Shown here piece after piece: positions 8,862 to 16,909 of a stretch of 64,000 nucleotides of DNA. The notes below the pieces were generated by a model. That model saw only the letters and a list, made by a program, of their open reading frames with translations, did not search any database and was not told the origin of the DNA. The stretch covers positions 1 through 64,000 of the forward strand of contig NZ_LRUN01000058.1 of assembly GCF_001679645.1 (NCBI RefSeq). The letters are read 5' to 3'. Numbering within the stretch: the stretch's first letter is position 1; the number at the start of each line of letters is the position of its first letter. This DNA is from Pseudomonas bananamidigenes. GTDB taxonomy: Bacteria; Pseudomonadota; Gammaproteobacteria; Pseudomonadales; Pseudomonadaceae. A program made the translations under genes and the position numbers.

Positions 8862-9233
8862 TCAGCCGATGCGTTCGAAAATCTTCTCGATTTTTTCTTT
8901 CAGCGCCTGAGCCGTGAAAGGTTTGACCACGTAGCCGTTGACCCCGGCCTGGGCGGCTTCAATGATCTGCTCGCGCTTGGCTTCAGCGGTCACCATCAGC
9001 ACGGGCAGATGCTTGAGCTTTTCATCGGCGCGCACGTGGCGCAGCAGGTCGATACCGGTCATGCCGGGCATGTTCCAGTCGGTCACCAGAAAGTCGATGC
9101 TGCCGCTGTTGAGCACCGGAATGGCGGTGGTGCCATCGTCGGCTTCAACGGTGTTGGTGAACCCGAGGTCACGCAACAGGTTCTTGATGATCCGCCGCAT
9201 CGTTGAGAAGTCATCAACGATGAGGATTTTCAT
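8862..9233 (-). CDS. cheY: Chemotaxis response regulator CheY
   Basis: A 123-residue single receiver domain with D7/D8, phosphoacceptor D52 (LVTDWNMPG), T82 and K104. CheY-P binds FliM to change rotation. The ATG at 9233 gives the usual family N-terminus (MKILIVDDFS). The only good ribosome site (GGAGG) lies 17 bases upstream of that ATG and 5 bases upstream of an in-frame TTG at 9245, so a four-residue longer form is possible. It is the first gene of the cheYZAB-motCD-parCP-cheW run. Confidence 0.95.
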   Translation of the reverse strand: MKILIVDDFSTMRRIIKNLLRDLGFTNTVEADDGTTAIPVLNSGSIDFLVTDWNMPGMTGIDLLRHVRADEKLKHLPVLMVTAEAKREQIIEAAQAGVNGYVVKPFTAQALKEKIEKIFERIG

Positions 9234-9268
9234 GTCTTTGTTCAATTCGACCTCCAAGCAGTCTTAAA

Positions 9269-9289
9269 CGCGCCCAGCACCTGGACGCG
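9269..9289 (-). terminator. Hairpin between fliA and cheY
   Basis: On the minus strand CGCGTCCAG, loop GTG, CTGGGCGCG forms a 9-bp stem with one G-U pair, followed by TTTAAG. It lies 15-20 bases upstream of the cheY ribosome site. It could be a weak terminator of the fliA transcript or a cap on the cheY leader. Confidence 0.4.
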
Positions 9290-9300
9290 CCATTTCAATC

Positions 9301-9327
9301 AATCCGGCAAAGCACTCGATGACTGTC
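9301..9327 (-). promoter_or_regulatory. Possible weak sigma-28 promoter of cheY
   Basis: GACAGTCA-N11-GCCGGATT on the minus strand partly fits the TAAAGTTT-N11-GCCGATAA consensus and is about 70 bases from the cheY start. Chemotaxis genes are FliA targets in pseudomonads, but the match is poor, especially at -35. Confidence 0.28.
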
Positions 9328-9400
9328 TGGAGCACAACAGAGCAAGACCGGTGCCGCTCACCACCGCACCAGCCTCGTTCGCAGTGTCCCCACACCGCCT

Positions 9401-10141
9401 TCAGCGCGCTCGCCACTCCCCCAAACGCCCCCGCAAACGGGCCGCGCACTGGCTGTGTAACTGGCTGACCCGCGATTCGCTGACGCCAAGGACTTCACCG
9501 ATTTCCTTGAGGTTCAGTTCTTCGTCGTAGTACAGCGCCAACACCAGTCGCTCACGCTCCGGCAAATTGGCAATCGCGTCCGCCAGCGCCGCCTGGAAGC
9601 GCTCGTCTTCCAGGTCGCGCGACGGCTCAAGATGAGCACTGGCGCCATCCTCGTGCAGCCCTTCATGTTCGCCGTCCTGCAACAGGTCGTCGAAACTGAA
9701 CAGTCGGCTGCCCAGGGTGTCATTCAAAATCCCGTAGTAATCGTCGAGACTCAACTGGAGTTCGGCCGCAACCTCGTGATCTTTAGCGTCACGGCCGGTT
9801 TTAGCCTCAATCGAGCGAATCGCGTCGCTGACCATGCGGGTATTGCGGTGAACCGAGCGCGGTGCCCAGTCCCCCTTGCGCACTTCATCGAGCATCGCGC
9901 CGCGGATACGGATGCCCGCGTACGTTTCGAAACTCGCACCTTTGCTGGCGTCGTATTTGGTCGAGACTTCGAGCAGACCGATCATCCCGGCCTGGATCAG
10001 GTCCTCGACCTGCACACTGGCCGGCAAGCGCGCCAGCAAGTGATAGGCGATGCGCTTGACCAATGGCGCGTAACGCTCGATCAGTTCGTACTGCGCGTCA
10101 CGTGCCGACTTCTTGTAAAGATTCATACCGCTGGCGGTCAT
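9401..10141 (-). CDS. fliA: Flagellar sigma factor FliA (sigma-28)
   Basis: A 246-residue sigma-28 with region 2 (about 20-90, RYAPLVKRIAYHLLARLP and the -10 recognition part GMIGLLEVSTKYD), region 3 (about 95-150) and region 4 (about 185-240, LVLALYYDEELNLKEIGEVLGVSESRVSQ split over the helix-turn-helix). It transcribes late genes such as fliC. The ATG at 10141 overlaps the fleN stop (ATGA); the longer open frame to 10264 lies inside fleN and is not sigma-factor sequence. It ends the flhA-flhF-fleN-fliA run. Confidence 0.96.
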   Translation of the reverse strand: MTASGMNLYKKSARDAQYELIERYAPLVKRIAYHLLARLPASVQVEDLIQAGMIGLLEVSTKYDASKGASFETYAGIRIRGAMLDEVRKGDWAPRSVHRNTRMVSDAIRSIEAKTGRDAKDHEVAAELQLSLDDYYGILNDTLGSRLFSFDDLLQDGEHEGLHEDGASAHLEPSRDLEDERFQAALADAIANLPERERLVLALYYDEELNLKEIGEVLGVSESRVSQLHSQCAARLRGRLGEWRAR

Positions 10142-10968
10142 AGCACAGGTCCTGCCGTTTGCTGCACGAGGCGCTCGACGAAAAATTCGAGATGGCCGCG
10201 CGGGTTGGCGGGCAGCGGCCAGGTATCGACCTTTTGCGCGATCGCCTTGAACGCCAGTGCGCACTTGGAACGCGGGAAGGCTTCATAGACCGCACGCTGC
10301 TTCTGCACCGCCTTGCGCACGCTTTCGTCGTAAGGCACCGCACCGACGTATTGTAAGGCCACGTCAAGAAAGCGATCCGTGACCTTGGTCAACTTGGCGA
10401 ACAGATTGCGACCTTCCTGCGGGCTCTGGGCCATGTTGGCCAGGACGCGGAAGCGGTTCATGCCGTAATCGCGGTTGAGCAGCTTGATCAGCGCGTAGGC
10501 GTCGGTGATCGAGGTCGGCTCGTCACACACCACCAGCAACACTTCCTGGGCTGCGCGAACAAAACTGACTACCGAGTCACCAATACCCGCAGCGGTGTCG
10601 ATCACGAGCACATCGAGATTGTCGCCGATGTCGCTGAATGCCTGGATCAGACCGGCATGCTGGGCCGGGCTCAGGTGAACCATGCTCTGGGTGCCGGAAG
10701 CGGCCGGCACGATGCGGATGCCACCGGGGCCCTGCAAGAGCACGTCGCGCAGCTCGCAGCGACCCTCGATCACATCGGCCAGGGTACGTTTGGGCGTGAG
10801 GCCCAGCAGAACGTCGACGTTCGCCAGACCCAGGTCGGCGTCCAGCAGCATGACCCGACGGCCAAGTTCTGCCAGCGCCAGGGACAAGTTCACTGACACG
10901 TTAGTCTTGCCGACGCCACCCTTGCCGCCGGTCACCGCGATCACCTGTACGGGATGCATGCTGCCCAT
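10138..10968 (-). CDS. fleN: Flagellar number regulator FleN (FlhG)
   Basis: A 276-residue MinD-like ATPase with the Walker A KGGVGKT at 16-22 and Walker B in LVIDTAAGIGDS near 125. FleN opposes FleQ and keeps the flagellar number at one or a few at the pole. It lies between flhF and fliA as in all pseudomonads. An AAGG-containing ribosome site precedes the ATG at 10968; the ATG three codons later (MHPVQVIAVTGG) is an alternative. The 113 bases between it and flhF hold no clear promoter that I can identify. Confidence 0.95.
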   Translation of the reverse strand: MGSMHPVQVIAVTGGKGGVGKTNVSVNLSLALAELGRRVMLLDADLGLANVDVLLGLTPKRTLADVIEGRCELRDVLLQGPGGIRIVPAASGTQSMVHLSPAQHAGLIQAFSDIGDNLDVLVIDTAAGIGDSVVSFVRAAQEVLLVVCDEPTSITDAYALIKLLNRDYGMNRFRVLANMAQSPQEGRNLFAKLTKVTDRFLDVALQYVGAVPYDESVRKAVQKQRAVYEAFPRSKCALAFKAIAQKVDTWPLPANPRGHLEFFVERLVQQTAGPVL

Positions 10969-11081
10969 GTTATTTCTTTACCTTGTCTTGCATGGACGGA
11001 GGCCACATTACTGGCTGCGCGTTCACAACCGGAACAATGCATGGCAGACCATCTATGTAGGTACAAAAACTGTTCATTACC

Positions 11082-12422
11082 TCAGCCAACCTGCTTGGTC
11101 GGACTGTGGTAGATATCAGCGAACATGTCAGCCATGGCTTCTTCGCTGGGTTCTTCCTGCATTTGCACGCTGACGGCGCGGCTGACCAGTTGATGGCGGC
11201 GCGGCAGATGCAGGTCATCCGGAATCCGCGGGCCGTCGGTCAGATAGGCGACCGGCAGTTCATGACTGATTGCCAGACTCAGCACTTCGCCAAGGCTGGC
11301 CGTTTCATCCAGTTTAGTCAGGATGCACCCGGCGAGCCCGCAACGCTTGTAACTGTGATAAGCGGCGGTTAGAACCTGTTTCTGGCTGGTGGTTGCCAGC
11401 ACCAGATAATTTTTTGAACGAATGCCACGACCGGCCAGGCTTTCCAGTTGCATGCGCAATGCCGGATCGCTGGCCTGCAGGCCGGCGGTATCGATCAGCA
11501 CCACGCGTTTGCGCAGCAGCGGATCCAGCGCCTGCACCAGGGACTGGCCCGGGTCGACGTGAGTCACCGATACATTGAGGATGCGGCCCAGGGTTTTCAA
11601 CTGTTCCTGAGCGCCGATGCGGAAACTGTCCATGCTCACCAGCGCGATGTTCTGCGCGCCGTACTTGAGTACGTAACGGGCTGCCAGTTTGGCCAGTGTG
11701 GTGGTCTTGCCCATGCCGGCCGGGCCGACCATGGCAATGATCCCGCCCTCTTCCAGCGGCTCGATTTCCGGCGTGACGATCATGCGCGCCAGGTGCGCCA
11801 GCAGCATGCGCCAGGCCTGACGAGGTTCTTCGATGTCGCTGGTCAGCGCCAGCAGGTCACGGGCCAGCGGACCGGACAGGCCGATGCGCTGCAGACGACG
11901 ATACAGATTGGCCTGGGCCGGACGGCTGCCCTGCAGCTGATTCCAGGCCAGGGTGCCCAGTTGCACTTCCATCAGTTCGCGCAGGCTGTTGAGTTCGAAA
12001 CGCATCGAATCCAGTGCACGCGGATCGACACCGGCAGCCACCGGCGCAGGTGCAGGCGCCGGACGTGCAGGGGCGGCGTAGGTGGGTTCGCTCAAGGGCT
12101 CGGCAGCCGTCAACGGCAGGCCGGCGGTCAATGGCAGCCCGGCGAACAGCTGGCGATTGGTGCTGCCGTCGGCTTCACCGCGCATGCTCAGCTCGGCCTG
12201 TGCGGTGACGATGCGCGACTGAGTCTTGCGCAGCTCGTCTTCGAGTTCCATGTTCGGAACCCGTGGCGCCAGCGCCGACAGTTTGTAATCCAGCGCCGCC
12301 GTCAGCTCGACACCGCCGGCAATGCGGCGGTTGCCAATGATGGCGGCATCGGCGCCCAGCTCATCACGAACCAGTTTCATGGCCTGACGCATATCGGCGG
12401 CGAAAAAACGCTTAACTTGCAT
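11082..12422 (-). CDS. flhF: Flagellar placement GTPase FlhF
   Basis: A 446-residue SRP-type GTPase. The basic N-terminal B domain (1-60) and a Pro/Ala-rich linker (about 100-135) precede the N domain (about 140-220) and the G domain with G1 GPAGMGKTT at 233-241, followed by the DTAGLQ and TKLDETASLGE motifs. FlhF marks the pole for flagellar assembly. It follows flhA by 11 bases. Confidence 0.95.
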   Translation of the reverse strand: MQVKRFFAADMRQAMKLVRDELGADAAIIGNRRIAGGVELTAALDYKLSALAPRVPNMELEDELRKTQSRIVTAQAELSMRGEADGSTNRQLFAGLPLTAGLPLTAAEPLSEPTYAAPARPAPAPAPVAAGVDPRALDSMRFELNSLRELMEVQLGTLAWNQLQGSRPAQANLYRRLQRIGLSGPLARDLLALTSDIEEPRQAWRMLLAHLARMIVTPEIEPLEEGGIIAMVGPAGMGKTTTLAKLAARYVLKYGAQNIALVSMDSFRIGAQEQLKTLGRILNVSVTHVDPGQSLVQALDPLLRKRVVLIDTAGLQASDPALRMQLESLAGRGIRSKNYLVLATTSQKQVLTAAYHSYKRCGLAGCILTKLDETASLGEVLSLAISHELPVAYLTDGPRIPDDLHLPRRHQLVSRAVSVQMQEEPSEEAMADMFADIYHSPTKQVG

Positions 12423-12433
12423 AAACCACTACC

Positions 12434-14563
12434 TCAGCCGTTGGGCCCTACTGTCGCAACGATGGTCACTTGCTTGTTGTCCGGAATTTCCTGGTAGGCC
12501 AGCACATGCAGTCCGGGGACTGCCAGGCGGCCGAAGCGCGAGAGCATCGCGCGAACCGGGCCTGCTACCAACAGGATCACCGGCTGTCCTTGCATTTCCT
12601 GGCGCTGCGCCGCTTCGATCAGCGAACGCTGCAGCTTCTCGGCCATGCTCGGCTCCAGCAGAACGCCCTCTTCCGAGCCTTGTCCTGCCTTCTGCAAACT
12701 ATTGAGCAATATTTGTTCCAACCTTGGCTCCAGCGTGATGACTGGCAGCTCGGACTCAGTCCCTACAATGCTTTGAACGATGGCACGGGATACGCCGACC
12801 CGCACGGCAGCCACCAGCGCGGCGGTATCTTGACTCTTGGCGGCGTTGTTGGCGATGGCTTCGGCGATGCTGCGGATGTCGCGCACCGGCACGTGTTCGG
12901 CCAACAGCGCCTGCAACACTTTGAGCAGTTGCGACAGCGACACCACACCCGGCACCAGCTCTTCGGCCAGTTTCGGCGAGCTCTTGGCCAGCAATTGCAT
13001 GAGTTGCTGCACTTCCTCGTGGCCAATCAGCTCGCTGGAGTGCTTGTAAAGAATCTGGTTCAGGTGCGTGGCGACCACGGTACTGGCGTCCACCACGGTG
13101 TAGCCGAGCGATTGCGCCTGGGCACGCTGACTGACTTCGATCCAGACGGCCTCGAGACCGAAAGCCGGATCTTTGGCGGTAATGCCGTTGAGCGTGCCAT
13201 AGACCTGTCCCGGGTTGATCGCCAGTTCGCGCTCCGGATAGATCTCGGCCTCGGCCAGAATCACCCCCATCAGGGTCAGGCGATAGGCGCTTGGCGCCAG
13301 ATCGAGGTTGTCGCGGATGTGCACGGTCGGCATCAGGAAGCCCAGATCCTGCGAGAGTTTCTTGCGCACGCCCTTGATCCGCGCCAGCAACTGCCCGCCC
13401 TGGTTGCGATCCACCAGCGGAATCAGCCGATAACCGACTTCCAGGCCGATCATGTCGATCGGTGTCACATCATCCCAGCCCAGTTCCTTGGTTTCCATGG
13501 CGCGGGCCGGCGACGGCAGCAGTTCCTGCTGACGCTTGACCTCTTCCAGCGCCTGCACCTTGGCCACGTTCTGCTTTTTCCAGAACAGGTAAGCGCCACC
13601 GGCGGCCAGCGCGGCCATGGTCAGGAACGAGACATGCGGCATGCCCGGCACCAGCCCCATGATTGCCATCAGGCCGGCGGCAACCGCGAGGGCTTTCGGC
13701 GAGGCGAACATCTGGCGGTTGATCTGCTTGCCCATGTCTTCCGAACCGGAAGCACGGGTCACCATGATCGCGGCCGCTGTCGACAACAACAGTGATGGCA
13801 ATTGCGCCACCAAACCGTCACCGATGGTCAGCAAGGCGTAAACCTTGCCCGCGTCGGCGAAGGACATGTTGTGCTGGAAGATACCGACCGCCATGCCGCC
13901 GATCAGGTTGATGAACAGAATCAGCAGACCGGCGATGGCGTCACCACGGACGAACTTGCTGGCACCGTCCATCGAACCGTAGAACTCTGCCTCCTGGGCG
14001 ACCTCCTGGCGACGGGCCTTGGCCTGGGCCTGGTCGATCAGACCGGCGTTGAGGTCGGCGTCGATGGCCATTTGTTTGCCGGGCATCGCATCCAGGGTGA
14101 AACGCGCGCTCACCTCGGAAATACGTCCAGCACCCTTGGTCACGACGACGAAGTTGATGATCATCAAAATCGCGAAGACCACGATACCGACCACGTAGTT
14201 ACCGCCGATCACCACCTCGCCGAAGGCCTGAATCACCTTACCGGCAGCGGCGTGGCCGTCCTGACCGTGGAGCATCACCACCCGGGTCGACGCCACGTTC
14301 AGCGCCAGCCGCAGCAAGGTCGCCACCAGCAGGATCGTCGGGAACACCGCAAAATCCAGCGGCCGCAAGGCGTACACGCAGACCAGCAGCACGACGATCG
14401 ACAGGGCAATGTTGAAGGTGAAGAACACGTCGAGCAGGAACGGCGGCACCGGCAGCATCATCATCGCCAGCATGACCAGCAGCAACAGCGGCACACCCAG
14501 ATTGCCTCGACTGAGTTCGGCAATGTTCGAGCGAGCACTGTTGATTAACTGAGAGCGATCCAC
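12434..14563 (-). CDS. flhA: Flagellar export protein FlhA
   Basis: A 709-residue FlhA, the proton-driven core of the flagellar type III export gate. The N-terminal part has about eight membrane helices (about 25-335) with the FHIPEP-region signature between them (RISEVSARFTLDAMPGKQMAID), and the cytoplasmic domain (about 360-709) forms the nonameric ring that docks export chaperones. Full family length. It heads the flhA-flhF-fleN-fliA run behind a sigma-54-like promoter at 14625-14641. Confidence 0.97.
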   Translation of the reverse strand: MDRSQLINSARSNIAELSRGNLGVPLLLLVMLAMMMLPVPPFLLDVFFTFNIALSIVVLLVCVYALRPLDFAVFPTILLVATLLRLALNVASTRVVMLHGQDGHAAAGKVIQAFGEVVIGGNYVVGIVVFAILMIINFVVVTKGAGRISEVSARFTLDAMPGKQMAIDADLNAGLIDQAQAKARRQEVAQEAEFYGSMDGASKFVRGDAIAGLLILFINLIGGMAVGIFQHNMSFADAGKVYALLTIGDGLVAQLPSLLLSTAAAIMVTRASGSEDMGKQINRQMFASPKALAVAAGLMAIMGLVPGMPHVSFLTMAALAAGGAYLFWKKQNVAKVQALEEVKRQQELLPSPARAMETKELGWDDVTPIDMIGLEVGYRLIPLVDRNQGGQLLARIKGVRKKLSQDLGFLMPTVHIRDNLDLAPSAYRLTLMGVILAEAEIYPERELAINPGQVYGTLNGITAKDPAFGLEAVWIEVSQRAQAQSLGYTVVDASTVVATHLNQILYKHSSELIGHEEVQQLMQLLAKSSPKLAEELVPGVVSLSQLLKVLQALLAEHVPVRDIRSIAEAIANNAAKSQDTAALVAAVRVGVSRAIVQSIVGTESELPVITLEPRLEQILLNSLQKAGQGSEEGVLLEPSMAEKLQRSLIEAAQRQEMQGQPVILLVAGPVRAMLSRFGRLAVPGLHVLAYQEIPDNKQVTIVATVGPNG

Positions 14564-14624
14564 CGGTTTTCCCCGTTCCTTTAAAGCAAACTTTTGACGC
14601 CCAGAGCGGACGCACGGCGGCTAC

Positions 14625-14641
14625 TGCAAGAAGCCTTCCAA
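14625..14641 (-). promoter_or_regulatory. Sigma-54 type promoter of flhA
   Basis: On the minus strand TTGGAAGGCTTCTTGCA gives the GG-N10-GC core of a -24/-12 promoter, with TTGCA at -12 and one mismatch in the GGCA box. It lies about 62 bases upstream of the flhA ATG. In pseudomonads flhA is a FleQ/sigma-54 target, which supports the call. Confidence 0.65.
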
Positions 14642-14696
14642 CTTTTGCCGATGATTGAAACAGAGGGGTTTGAGTGTGGTTTTTCTGCTGGCCGGG

Positions 14697-14790
14697 ATGT
14701 CGCTTTCGCGAGCAAGCTCGCTCCCACAATGGAACGCGGTCAACTGTGGGAGCGACGGTGCGACGATTCGACTTGCTCGCGAAGAGGCCC
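14697..14790. repeat. REP doublet upstream of flhA
   Basis: TTTCGCGAGCAAGCTCGCTC followed by CCACA, then about 20 bases later the inverted arm TGTGGGAGCGAC, ending in ACTTGCTCGCGAAG. This is the usual P. fluorescens-type REP motif in inverted orientation (a REPIN-like pair); the second copy is interrupted by a short insertion. No gene is visible in 14642-14900. Confidence 0.75.
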
Positions 14791-14905
14791 GAGAAATCAG
14801 CACACAGTGCTTTTAAACTCGGGTGTTTAAATGACACCTCCAGACACGCCTCGGAGGCTACGAATCCTTGCGCCGTTGCCTACAGCTACGCCAGAATCCG
14901 CCGGC

Positions 14906-14934
14906 TTGTGCGCCTTGGGGTCGGGTTCTATCGT
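14906..14934 (+). promoter_or_regulatory. Possible sigma-70 promoter of the DUF6124 leader
   Basis: TTGTGC (14906-14911), 17-base spacer, TATCGT (14929-14934). Transcription would begin near 14941, just where a structured leader begins. The boxes are only moderate matches, and no other plus-strand promoter was seen before the gene. Confidence 0.4.
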
Positions 14935-14940
14935 GGATCG

Positions 14941-15114
14941 GTCGCTGACGAATCAGCGATCGGGTTTAGCGACTCGGTTCAATTTAAAGGTGCATCAGCG
15001 TTCCAGGCCTGGTTGTGGATCGGTATGTCTGCAATTTCGTCATGGTGGCTGTATGCGGGAGACCCTTGCGGTCTGCCGGGTGCCTTTGACCGGTTCGCTA
15101 ACCTGCGTACAGCC
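14941..15114 (+). ncRNA. C4-antisense-RNA-like structured leader
   Basis: A 7-bp hairpin (TCGCTGA, CGAA loop, TCAGCGA; 14942-14959) is followed by a three-way junction. The outer stem has 13 pairs (15047-15059 with 15102-15114, two G-U pairs). Inside are two hairpins: AGACC-loop CTTGC-GGTCT (15060-15074) and CCGG-loop-CCGG (15076-15093). The second loop holds CCTTTG (15083-15088), complementary to CAAAGG at the ribosome site (15156-15161). The junction holds TCGCTAA (15095-15101), complementary to TTAGCGA at 15128-15134. A second TTAGCGA...AAAGG pair occurs upstream at 14966-14990. This layout is that of the C4 antisense RNAs of phages P1, P7 and P4. The family assignment is inference. Confidence 0.6.
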
Positions 15115-15127
15115 GCCACCTTCCTGT

Positions 15128-15163
15128 TTAGCGACTGGATCTGGCGGCTCCACCCCAAAGGAG
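15128..15163 (+). promoter_or_regulatory. Target sites and ribosome binding site of DUF6124 gene
   Basis: TTAGCGA (15128-15134) and CAAAGG (15156-15161) are both complementary to unpaired parts of the upstream three-way junction. AAAGGAG (15157-15163) is the ribosome binding site, 7 bases from the ATG at 15171, so pairing would block translation. Confidence 0.5.
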
Positions 15164-15170
15164 CTTCACC

Positions 15171-15530
15171 ATGATCAAACCCACCCCCAACCCACCCGAA
15201 ACCGACCCCGCCTCGCCCTACGAATCCCTCGACTCCAGAAAGCTTCACGAAGCCGCCGACCGCGCCCTCGATCACTATCTCTGCCCGCCCGGCTCCACGC
15301 CACCACCCCGCAAGACCCGCCGAATGTTTGCCGTTACCGCGGACTTCAAAAACGAAGAGCTGCTGGTCGAACTCTGCGAAACCCTCGCTTCGGCCAGAAC
15401 CATCGCCAATGACTTCGCCCACCTCATGCCCGCCTCGCAGCGCAGGACGCTGATGGGCATCGGGCAATTGATCATGCTCGGGGAACTGGCTGCGAATCGG
15501 GTGCTGAATAATCTGGAATTGCCGGGCTAA
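15171..15530 (+). CDS. DUF6124 family protein
   Basis: A 119-residue soluble protein, the only plus-strand gene recognised in the window. The first 45 residues are Pro-rich and polar (PTPNPPETDP, CPPGSTPPPRKTRR); the rest is predicted helical (about 52-115), with the sequence LVELCETLASARTIANDFAHLMPASQRR. The family is small and, to my knowledge, largely confined to Pseudomonas, with no known function. It splits flhB from flhA, is bordered by REP elements on both sides, and is convergent with flhB. The structured leader suggests tight post-transcriptional control. These traits point to an inserted accessory gene. Confidence 0.85.
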   Translation: MIKPTPNPPETDPASPYESLDSRKLHEAADRALDHYLCPPGSTPPPRKTRRMFAVTADFKNEELLVELCETLASARTIANDFAHLMPASQRRTLMGIGQLIMLGELAANRVLNNLELPG

Positions 15531-15547
15531 AAAGGCAGGCAAAAACC

Positions 15548-15683
15548 TGTGGCGAGGGAGCTTGCTCCCGCTGGGCTGCGTAGCAGACCCAAAACCTGAG
15601 ACTTCGATCTTTCAGAAATACCGCGAGCTCAGGTTTTACGACTGCTGCGCAGCCGAGCGGGAGCAAGCTCCCTCGCCACAGTG
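15548..15683. repeat. REP doublet after the DUF6124 gene
   Basis: GTGGCGAGGGAGCTTGCTCC at about 15550 is mirrored by GGAGCAAGCTCCCTCGCCAC at about 15661-15680, with GCTGGGCTGCGTAGC / GCTGCGCAGCCGAGC arms inside. This is a typical inverted REP pair of another subfamily than the copies at 14697 and 21294. It lies between the 3' ends of two convergent genes. Confidence 0.8.
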
Positions 15684-15718
15684 ATTGCGGCAGTAGCCGA
15701 AATATCTTTGGGCAGGCA

Positions 15719-15758
15719 TAAAAAACGCCATCCCGTTCAATCGGGGCGGCGTTTTTAT
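15719..15758 (-). terminator. Terminator of the fli/flhB operon
   Basis: On the minus strand AAAACGCC pairs with GGCGTTTTTT, with an inner CCCCGATT...ACGGGA stem. The A and T tracts on both sides allow it to act in both directions, ending flhB and possibly the convergent DUF6124 transcript. Confidence 0.85.
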
Positions 15759-15766
15759 CATCAGGC

Positions 15767-16906
15767 TCAGGAATCGCGCCGCAGATCCGGCGGGATCGGC
15801 AGGTCGTCCTTGAGCGGTTCCGGGAACTTGCCCTTGCCCGCGCGGTGCTGGCGGATCTGGTAGACGTACGCCAGCACCTGGGCGACCGCCAGATACAGGC
15901 CGCCGGGAATTTCTTCTTCCAGCTCGGTGGAGTAGTAGATCGAACGTGCCAGGGCCGGCGATTCCAGGAGCATCACCTCGTTGGCGGTGGCGATCTCGCG
16001 GATTTTCAGCGCCAGAAAGTCGGTACCCTTGGCCAGCAGCACCGGCGCCCCGCCCTTCTCCGAATCGTACTTGAGCGCCACGGCGTAGTGGGTCGGGTTG
16101 GTGATGACCACGTCGGCCTCGGGAATCGCCGCCATCATCCGCCGTTGCGACATCTCGCGCTGCACCTGACGGATCCGCTGCTTGACCTCCGGCCGGCCCT
16201 CCTGGTCCTTGTGCTCGTCGCGCACTTCCTGCTTGGTCATCTTGAGCTTCTTGATGCTCTCCCAGATCTGCACGGGAACATCGACGGCCGCGATGATGAT
16301 CAACCCGCACGCCATCCACAGGGTGCTCCAGCCCACCACTTGCAGGCTGTGAATGATGGCCCGGTCCATTGGCTCATGGGCGATGCGCAACAGGTCGTCG
16401 ACATCCCCGGACAACACCACCAGCGCCACGGCCAGAATGATCAGGAATTTGGCCAACGCCTTGAGCAGTTCGACCACCGACTTCATGGAGAACATGCGCT
16501 TGAGACCGGACAACGGGTTCATCCGGCTGAACTTGGGCGCCAGAGAACCCGCCGCGAACAACCAGCCGCCGAGGGCGATCGGCCCCAGAAACGCAGCCAG
16601 CAGCAACGTGATCATGATCGGCTGGATCGCCAGCAGCGCCGACAGCCCGGAGCTCATCAGGAACCTGCCCATGGCGCCCTGATCCATGACGACTTCCCGC
16701 GACAGCGTGAAGTTCACGCGCATCAGCTCCATCAGGTCCTGCGCCAGCATGCCGCCGAAAATCAGCAGCGCTCCGGAACCGGCCAGCATGATCGCCAGCG
16801 TGTTGAGTTCCTTTGAGCGGGCAATCTCGCCCTTTTCCCGGGAGTCCTTCTTGCGCTTCTCCGTGGGGTCTTCTGTCTTGTCCTGACCGCTCTCGCTCTC
16901 TGCCAT
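15767..16906 (-). CDS. flhB: Flagellar export switch protein FlhB
   Basis: A 379-residue FlhB with four membrane helices (about 32-58, 88-120, 145-167, 188-212) and a cytoplasmic domain holding the self-cleaving NPTH motif at 270-273. Cleavage switches export from rod-hook to filament substrates, in step with FliK. It follows fliR by three bases and is the last gene of the fliL-to-flhB run, ended by the hairpin at 15719-15758. Confidence 0.96.
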   Translation of the reverse strand: MAESESGQDKTEDPTEKRKKDSREKGEIARSKELNTLAIMLAGSGALLIFGGMLAQDLMELMRVNFTLSREVVMDQGAMGRFLMSSGLSALLAIQPIMITLLLAAFLGPIALGGWLFAAGSLAPKFSRMNPLSGLKRMFSMKSVVELLKALAKFLIILAVALVVLSGDVDDLLRIAHEPMDRAIIHSLQVVGWSTLWMACGLIIIAAVDVPVQIWESIKKLKMTKQEVRDEHKDQEGRPEVKQRIRQVQREMSQRRMMAAIPEADVVITNPTHYAVALKYDSEKGGAPVLLAKGTDFLALKIREIATANEVMLLESPALARSIYYSTELEEEIPGGLYLAVAQVLAYVYQIRQHRAGKGKFPEPLKDDLPIPPDLRRDS

Positions 16907-16909
16907 GAC

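Noticed and set aside
10970..11218. Minus-strand frame of 82 codons between flhF and fleN
   Set aside because: It starts inside flhF in another frame and has no ribosome site or recognisable sequence.
14831..15412. Plus-strand frame of 193 codons across the DUF6124 leader and gene start
   Set aside because: It runs through the structured leader and overlaps the DUF6124 gene in another frame; the stretch is better explained as RNA structure.
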